Source: Lycocorax pyrrhopterus obiensis (Eukaryota; Chordata; Aves; Passeriformes; Paradisaeidae). Taken from it: a stretch of DNA of 64,000 nt. Every line of letters begins with the position of its first letter. The stretch's first letter is position 1. The translations under genes were made by a program, and so were the position numbers. The notes beneath the pieces are model-generated. The model saw only the letters and a list, made by a program, of their open reading frames with translations, did not search any database and was not told where the DNA came from. Of this stretch, positions 57,484 to 64,000 are shown in pieces. The stretch covers positions 38,133,768 through 38,197,767 of the forward strand of contig JACSVZ010000009.1 of NCBI GenBank assembly GCA_014706295.1. The letters run 5' to 3'.

Positions 57484-60400
57484 GGAAAAAATTCAGTTTA
57501 TTTTCCTGGAGAAATAGTCAGCAGCACCCATTCTTTGGCTAAAATGATTTTTCAACTTCCCAACAAATAAAACCAGTCCATCTCTCCTTGGGTTTCAAAC
57601 ACACGTGGAATACTTCAGTCCCCAAAGCGGGGATGTGCAGTACAATAATCTTCGGGGTATTTTACATGTGAGGAACGAAGTGGAATTTTCCTCAGTGTCG
57701 AGAAGATCCTTCCCACCTGTCTGCTTTCATTGCATGCTCCTCCTAATTCCAACAGCTAATTTAAAGAATATACATCTTTTTTAAGGATTTTGATGATTAC
57801 AGTGTCCTGATTTTCTTCTAGCATGGTGTCACCACTTCCCACACCATCAGGCTTTACACAACCAAAATAACCCTGAATATTTATTTCACTTTTTTCAACA
57901 GAAGTGGTTGAGAACGTCACAGAATCACAGAACCAGACTCCCATCTTCAACAGAATTATAGGAAAATTACTTTGTTTAAAATGTTCACGCTGGGTAGTGA
58001 ATGGGAAGGAATTGTGGCATGCTGGGAGGGCATTGTTGAAATGAATTTCACGCTGCTTAATTTAAGCCAAGCAACTGATGGAGTTTGGGCTTAGGCTGGC
58101 TATGTTGTGTTATGTTATGGTTTTAATTAGCTCCTTCCTTCCAAAAGCTTCCAAACCAGGAGGTTTAGAAGCTGCTTTAAGCACTGATAAATGAGGCTTA
58201 CAAACAGAGCATTTTCATTTTTAGGGGTTTTTTTTCTACATTTTCTACTTTTTTTTTCTTTTTTTCCAAGGAGCTGCCATGATCTCTGATTACTTTTCTT
58301 GCAGCAAATCCTGAAATCACCCGACTGCTGAACCTACAATGAGCTCTTATGGACTGCTAGGAATATCTTAGGAGGAAAAAGCCCTAATTTTCTAAGTGCT
58401 GTGCAGGCTGTAAATAGCAACTCCTTCCCCCGAGCCCTTGCAATCGAAAAACTCATCGTGCTGAGAGCAAAATACAAGAGAAAGGACATTTTGCTGTCAC
58501 CTGCTGAGGTAATATTTGAGTGACACTTTATGGGCCTTAATTGCTGTAATCAACCAGGGAGCCCAAGGACTTTCTAGGACTTCGCTGCCCACTGGGAATT
58601 CACAGGGACAGGGCTGGGAATTCAGTGGGCACAATTACAGCAGCTCTGCCCCAAGCCTGCAGCTCTAGGAGCACTCAGAGCTCACCTACTCCCCCAAAAC
58701 TGGTTGTTTTTTATTCTTACTGCATAAAATGGGGAAAAATATCCCCCACTGACAATTCTGTTGTTTCCATGTCTTTTCCTACTTGGATATTGGTCCACAC
58801 ACTGAGAACACAGTGGTGTTTTGAGAGGGACTACTTGTTACCAGGTATTCCCAGGTGGTTTGTGAGGACCAACAAAACACAGGACAAACAACCAACCAAC
58901 GGTTGTTCTGGGAAATGAGAAGCAGGAACAAATAAATACGCAAGAGGTTTAAAAAATCTGGGGATGCCACTGGCTAAATAGTCTCTCCATGTATTTCCTA
59001 TTGGGATAAATGGGAAAGCATTAAGTTATCATAGGCAGAAATGCAAATCCAGGAGGAGGGAACAGCCAGAACTTTGTGCTGCATCTCAACTGCAGACATA
59101 ATAAATCTTTTTTTTTTTTAATACACAGCTTGGTGTGAACATATTTTCCCAAATTCTTATAACTACCTGGTCATAAGAGCTCTCAAATCCAACCCATTCT
59201 GGGATTTGATGATGGGCAGTAATTTAGAGAGTTAAACATTAAAAATTCAAAGACAAAATTTTTCTTTTTTTAATAACTGCCTCCAGTATTGTCTCAAAAT
59301 GGATTCTTAATTAAATATCTTAGGAGAAACAACAGTTTAATATTCCTTCTTGCTAGCAACCAACAAGCATTCCAATCAAGAAAAAATCCTTTAGGAATCA
59401 CTATCTTACTCAGAACCCTTTTGATTTGGCACAAGCAATAACTGAGAAAAGACCCTGATGGTCTCATTCTGTGCAAAAAGCTCCTTCTCCATCAAAATTC
59501 TCATATGCACCAGTAAGCAGAAGCAAATGGGACAACTTTAAACACCTGGATATTGTTTTTTGCTGAAAGAAGGAAAAATAAAAGCCTTGTCAGGAGTGGA
59601 ATCTGTCAAGATCTTGACAAGATTTAAAACCTTTATTTTGGTCTAAAGCTTTGCCTTTATTTTGGGATATTGTAGCAGAGGTACATCTGCTCCAAAGCAA
59701 ATGTCAAAGGTTCTGCCGGTGCCCTATAAAACTGCACAGAAATGCAATCAAAAAAGCAGGGAATGGGGATGATGAGTGAAGTCAGAGTCCGGTCAAAGGT
59801 ACAGAAAAACATCCAGCAGGAGGAAGGAAAACACTCCAAGATGAGCAGCCAGAACAAAAAAGGCACAAGTAAGGAACTCATCCCAAAGTTGGAAGGTGGT
59901 GGCTGACATTACCCCAGGTGAGTTCCCCCTGGATATGGAAGGGTCTCACTGACATCGGATGCAAAGCCATTCCTTCCACTTCCAAAGAAAGAGAAGGATG
60001 AAGGGAAGGATGTAAATCAAAATCCAGGCTGAACTTCAGGAAGTTCCCAAATTCCCTTTCTGCCCTGGGCTGAACAAAGCAAAGCCCCCAGTACCAAACT
60101 GCTGGTGCTGGCCAGAGCCCTCCCCTTGCGCTGCAGCTGCTGGAGCAGAGTATTCCAATGTGCCAAAGGGACACTGATCCAAGCACACAAACACCCCCCA
60201 CACTCGCCCATCGCAGCAGGGATTTGGGATGAACACAGGCACAGGTTATGTAAGTGTCAGTGCATCCCTGGCACTCCTTGCAGGAGACAGATCGCCAGCA
60301 GAGCTCCGTGCTCCAGAACAATTCCCTGCAAGCGCCGGTGCCCTGGGCTGCCGGCAGGAAGGAAAGGCTTCTGTTAAACTCCTGTTTCTCTAGTGCATCT

Positions 60401-61105
60401 TAGCATTAACTGTTTGTTATTTCCTCCTTTCCGTGCGCTTCCCGTGCCAGGAGCTCTCTCCCTGGAAGCTGTAGTGTTGATGGCTCCTGTGGGATCAGGG
60501 CTGCGTTCAGCCGCAGTGGCTGCTGTGCATATCCCACTTCCCACAGCACAGACCTGCAGGATGATCCAATTCCTACAGCGCTGTCCCTGCTCCCGCTCTG
60601 GAACTCCTCCAGCGTGAGGAGGGCACAGCTCCGTGTGCTCCACTGCCAAACCAGCTCCCTCCTGTGCCCAGCATCCCTCTCCCTGTGCACAGCAGGTGGG
60701 AATGCTGCGGACACCGCAGGCAGCAGGGGGAGGAGTGCAGGGGAAGAGGAGGTGCCACACCAGCTCCAGCAGCACCTTCCATCCCGCAGGGATGACGATC
60801 CCCCGGGAGACGGCCGGGCTCCCACCAAGGGATGAGCCACAGCTTCTCCTGTGCTCCAGCCCTCCCTTGGGCAGAGCCAAACCTTCCTGAGAGAGGGCAA
60901 GGGAGGGGACAGTGCACCTGCTCTGTCCCCAGCATGGGCTGTACTTCCATGCATGTACGGACAACGTGAGGTTTGGGCATCCACACTCACCTTCCATCCC
61001 CAAAGGAGGAATTTCCCCAGCTCTACCAATGACACACAGCAGACTGAAAGTACAAAATCCCAGTCTCCCCTCTCCTTGGAGGCACAGCTCATCTACCTCC
61101 TCTCC

Positions 61106-61270
61106 AGGAAGACTGCCCAGAGAAGCTGTGGCTGCTCCATCCCTGGCAGTGTGCAAGGCCAGGTTCGATAGAGCTTGGAGTGGAAGGTGCCCCTGCCCAC
61201 GGCAGGGGGTGGAACAAGAAGAGCTTTGAGGTCCCTTCCAACCCAGGCCATCCTATGATTCCTGCATTCC
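61106..61270 (+). mobile_element. CR1 LINE, 3' fragment
   Basis: Contains CTGCCCAGAGAAGCTGTGGC, CAAGGCCAGGTTCGATAGAG and GAGGTCCCTTCCAACCCAGG, with the tail CCTATGATTCCTGCATTCCT. Confidence 0.9.
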
Positions 61271-62616
61271 TATTAAGTTCCTGCCCCCTGTACATCTTCT
61301 CCAGCAGGGAAGTGCAGAGTGAGCACAGAGCATCACAGGCACAGCCAGGATTCGAGCTGGTTCCTGATGACATTTGTGTCTGTATCTCTCCTGAGCTGCC
61401 GTGGTGCTGCCCTGACACAGCCCCTTCCCCACCTCCATCCTGCAGCTCACCCCAAAACGTGCGAAGAGCTGTGCAAGGCACACTGCTGACATCCCCGAAT
61501 TAGTTAAGGAACACGATAAATGAGAGGAAAAACGTGCTGAGCCTGAGGGAGGAGGGGCTGCTCCTCCTCCCCACGTGCAGCGCTGCCCGTGCAGCCTGGC
61601 CAGCTCCCTTGGATCTGCCGGGAGGAGAACCGGAGAGGAGCAGGATGTGGCTCATTCCTCCCCTCTGGCAGCACCTCTCAGCCAGGCTCTGAGGCAGCAG
61701 CACCATTACAACTCCGGGACTTGCTCTAAGAGACAGGAGTGAAATAAAATGAACACACAACCCCCCCAAGTCCCTCCGCTCTCCAGAGACTGCAGCACGC
61801 ACCCAGGCAGGCAGCAGCCACTTGGGAAACCACTTTGCTGACTGCCTTCCTGAAATGCTGTGATGGGAGAAAGCTGCTTAAGCTTCCAGCTGCTGGGAAG
61901 TGGCTTTTTTCCCTTTTTTTATTTTTGCAAGTAATGCAGCAACTGCACTTGGGTGAAAAGGCAAAGGGAGGAATTATTTAACAGCTGAAAGAAACGTGCA
62001 GGAATCAGGACTTTTGGGCTGCACTTCATTGAAATACATCAGTGTAGCTCCTCTGAAACCTACGTTTGGCTTTATCGCTCTGTTCAGCTCTGGCCCCAAA
62101 TTTCAGATTTAAAGGCACATGTATTTCTGTTTTAGATTGGTTTGAAAATGTTCAGCAAAACCAGCCTGAAAAGCTGTGATGCCTTTGGAGAGATCTCTTC
62201 ACTGATCAGTTCTCCGCAAAACAACACTGCAGTGTTTGTATTTATTTGCACTGTTGTGGTTGTTACTCTGAGGATACAGCTGGGATTTCTTTACCTGTAA
62301 GAGATCAGACCATCCAGAAGAAAGGCAGACAAGCTTTATGAATAATTACATGTTGTTGAGGAATGTAAAACATTCAATTCTGATACCAAACAGATCTCAT
62401 ACATCTTTTATCTTTTATAAATCAAATTCTTGCTTGTGAAGGAAGACACAAAATATCTGTGCAAAGTTACATCCCTTTGAAGGCATCTTCCCCCTCAGCA
62501 GGTACCACTTGCACGCAGAGAACCTGAATAAGAAATCACACGACAGAAGCTTCCTCCTGCAGACAACACGGAGTCTATGGAAATCTGCTGGGTTTGTGTG
62601 TTATATCCAAGCATCA

Positions 62617-62777
62617 GAGGCTGCTGAGAGAAACTGTGGCTGTCCTATCTCTGGAAGTGTCCAAGGCCAGGCTGGACAGAGCTTGGAGCAACCTGGGGTA
62701 GTAGAAGATGTCCCTGCCCGTGGAACTGGATGGGCTTTAAGGTCCCTTCCAACCCAAACCAATCTGGGATTCTAAGA
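62617..62777 (+). mobile_element. CR1 LINE, 3' fragment
   Basis: Contains AGAGAAACTGTGGCTGTCC, GTGTCCAAGGCCAGGCTGGA and TAAGGTCCCTTCCAACCCAA, with the tail ATCTGGGATTCTAAG. Confidence 0.9.
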
Positions 62778-64000
62778 AAGCCAACAAAAAGGGAAGATTC
62801 CTGTGTGATATGTTCAGAGTAGTGAAGCTAAACATTTAACAAGGTTCTTAAATATTCTAAAAGACAAAACATCTTCAGCATCAGCACTAAAAGGACATCC
62901 AATGGCAAGTCTGAAGGCCTAGGCCAACTTCTCAATTCTCAGCAAAGCAAGTTCTATGTACCCACCACCAGTGTATGAATTTTGAATGTGTAACGGGAAA
63001 TATTCCAGCGTGTGACTCCCTTCCTCCCAGCCTCCCACTCACACTGTATGTTTACATTGATCTATTAAAGGGAAATACTGCTTAATGCATTCCTGAAATG
63101 AATCCACTCCAGGCAGAACACAGGAGCTACTCAGCAAAGTACTCCTGCACTTATTACCACTCTACTCCTTGGGGCAGCAAGTAAAAATCAACAGACAGCT
63201 GTAATTGGCATGGAAAAATGGAGGGAGGCAAAGTATAACTCATTTGTCTGTTTTTCCATCTGTCAATACCCCGTTCATTTTCCAATAAGAGATCAATAAC
63301 AAGTGCAGAGCTCCAACATTCCTGGTTTATGGTGCGCAAAAACATCTTGAGAACATTTTAACCAGAACAAGCACCACAGTGGGGATAAAGCTACTTCTCT
63401 TACTTGTCAGAAACTTTGGAAAGAAATATACTTTGGAGTAGTTTTGCCCACTCTTCTTGTTCCAACAGACACTTCAGTGGCACACTTTAGTTCAAGTCAT
63501 GTTGCTTAAACAACATGAGCTGGCAGCTTGGTTGTGTCCCACACTGGACACACCTTCCCTGAATCCAGCTGCAGCTTCGTGGGCAGGTGAGTACAGCCAC
63601 AGCCTGCAGAACCCCAGCCACCCCTTTTCCTAGCATGGTGTCCCTTGGATACTGGCTTCTGTGGGATCTGTGACCCCTGGAGCGTGGCAGGTTTGTTCCT
63701 GAGCTTTACCACACAGCTCAGGATGGAGCCCTCGGTGCCAGGAGCTGCTGTGAGGTCTCTCACAGCTGCCAGAGGCAGGGCCAGCTGCCACAGGCTTTTT
63801 TTCCTTGGTGAGATTTCCCAGTTATTGGTCATAATTGAAACATCCCTGCCCAAGTGTGATGCTGGGGCTTGTTTTGTCAGAACCTGATGAGCTCACCACT
63901 AATTGTTCTGGAACATAAAATTTTATCACGGTATCTCATGACCTATATATCACAGATTAACTGATGATTTGTCAGAACACATCCTTTTCCCAGGGAAGAG

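Noticed and set aside
60374..61156. Longest minus-strand open frame (260 codons), with a second overlapping 228-codon frame
   Set aside because: Two frames are open over the same GC-rich DNA, no domain is recognisable, codon usage looks compositional, and the frame sits in a CACNB4 intron and reaches into a CR1.

Overview
This window is vertebrate nuclear DNA and almost certainly comes from a bird, most likely a songbird. Two observations support this: about 28 fragments of 3'-end avian CR1 LINEs (roughly 6 kb, about 9% of the window), whose consensus resembles the abundant passerine CR1 families, and one LTR of an endogenous retrovirus-like element. The genes have small exons, canonical GT-AG introns and CpG-island promoters.

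Two protein-coding genes are recognisable, both on the minus strand and in tandem. ARL5A (12482-20390) is complete: six coding exons give 179 residues, and every exon phase closes. CACNB4 (29726-49839, entering from the right) encodes the beta-4 auxiliary subunit of voltage-gated calcium channels. Twelve coding exons give residues equivalent to 50-520 of the 520-residue isoform. The first about 49 codons and the promoter lie beyond position 64000. The order CACNB4 then ARL5A on one strand matches the arrangement on human chromosome 2q23, where NEB follows; no NEB coding exon is visible here.

Layout from left to right. 1-5.2 kb: non-coding DNA with CR1 fragments. 5.2-12.48 kb: candidate long ARL5A 3' UTR, which also contains a small CpG-rich, TATA-bearing spot near 7.66-7.90 kb and a 36-bp tandem repeat near 9.7 kb. 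12.48-20.39 kb: ARL5A exons. 20.1-20.8 kb: CpG-island promoter of ARL5A, abutted by an old CR1. 21-24.1 kb: intergenic spacer. 24.17-29.73 kb: probable CACNB4 3' UTR with a well-formed poly(A) site at its left end. 29.73-49.84 kb: CACNB4 exons. 49.84-64 kb: a large CACNB4 intron with CR1s, a 10-bp tandem repeat and stretches that may be conserved non-coding elements.

The two genes act in separate processes: ARL5A is a trans-Golgi small GTPase, and CACNB4 is a calcium-channel trafficking and gating subunit. The most unusual structures are two unrelated minisatellites, both with a 21-bp period, in CACNB4 introns. One fills about 40% of the short intron immediately upstream of the 20-nt alternative HOOK microexon and has a three-unit higher-order structure. 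The other is GC-rich, lies about 100 bp upstream of the last exon, and stays open in frame with that exon.
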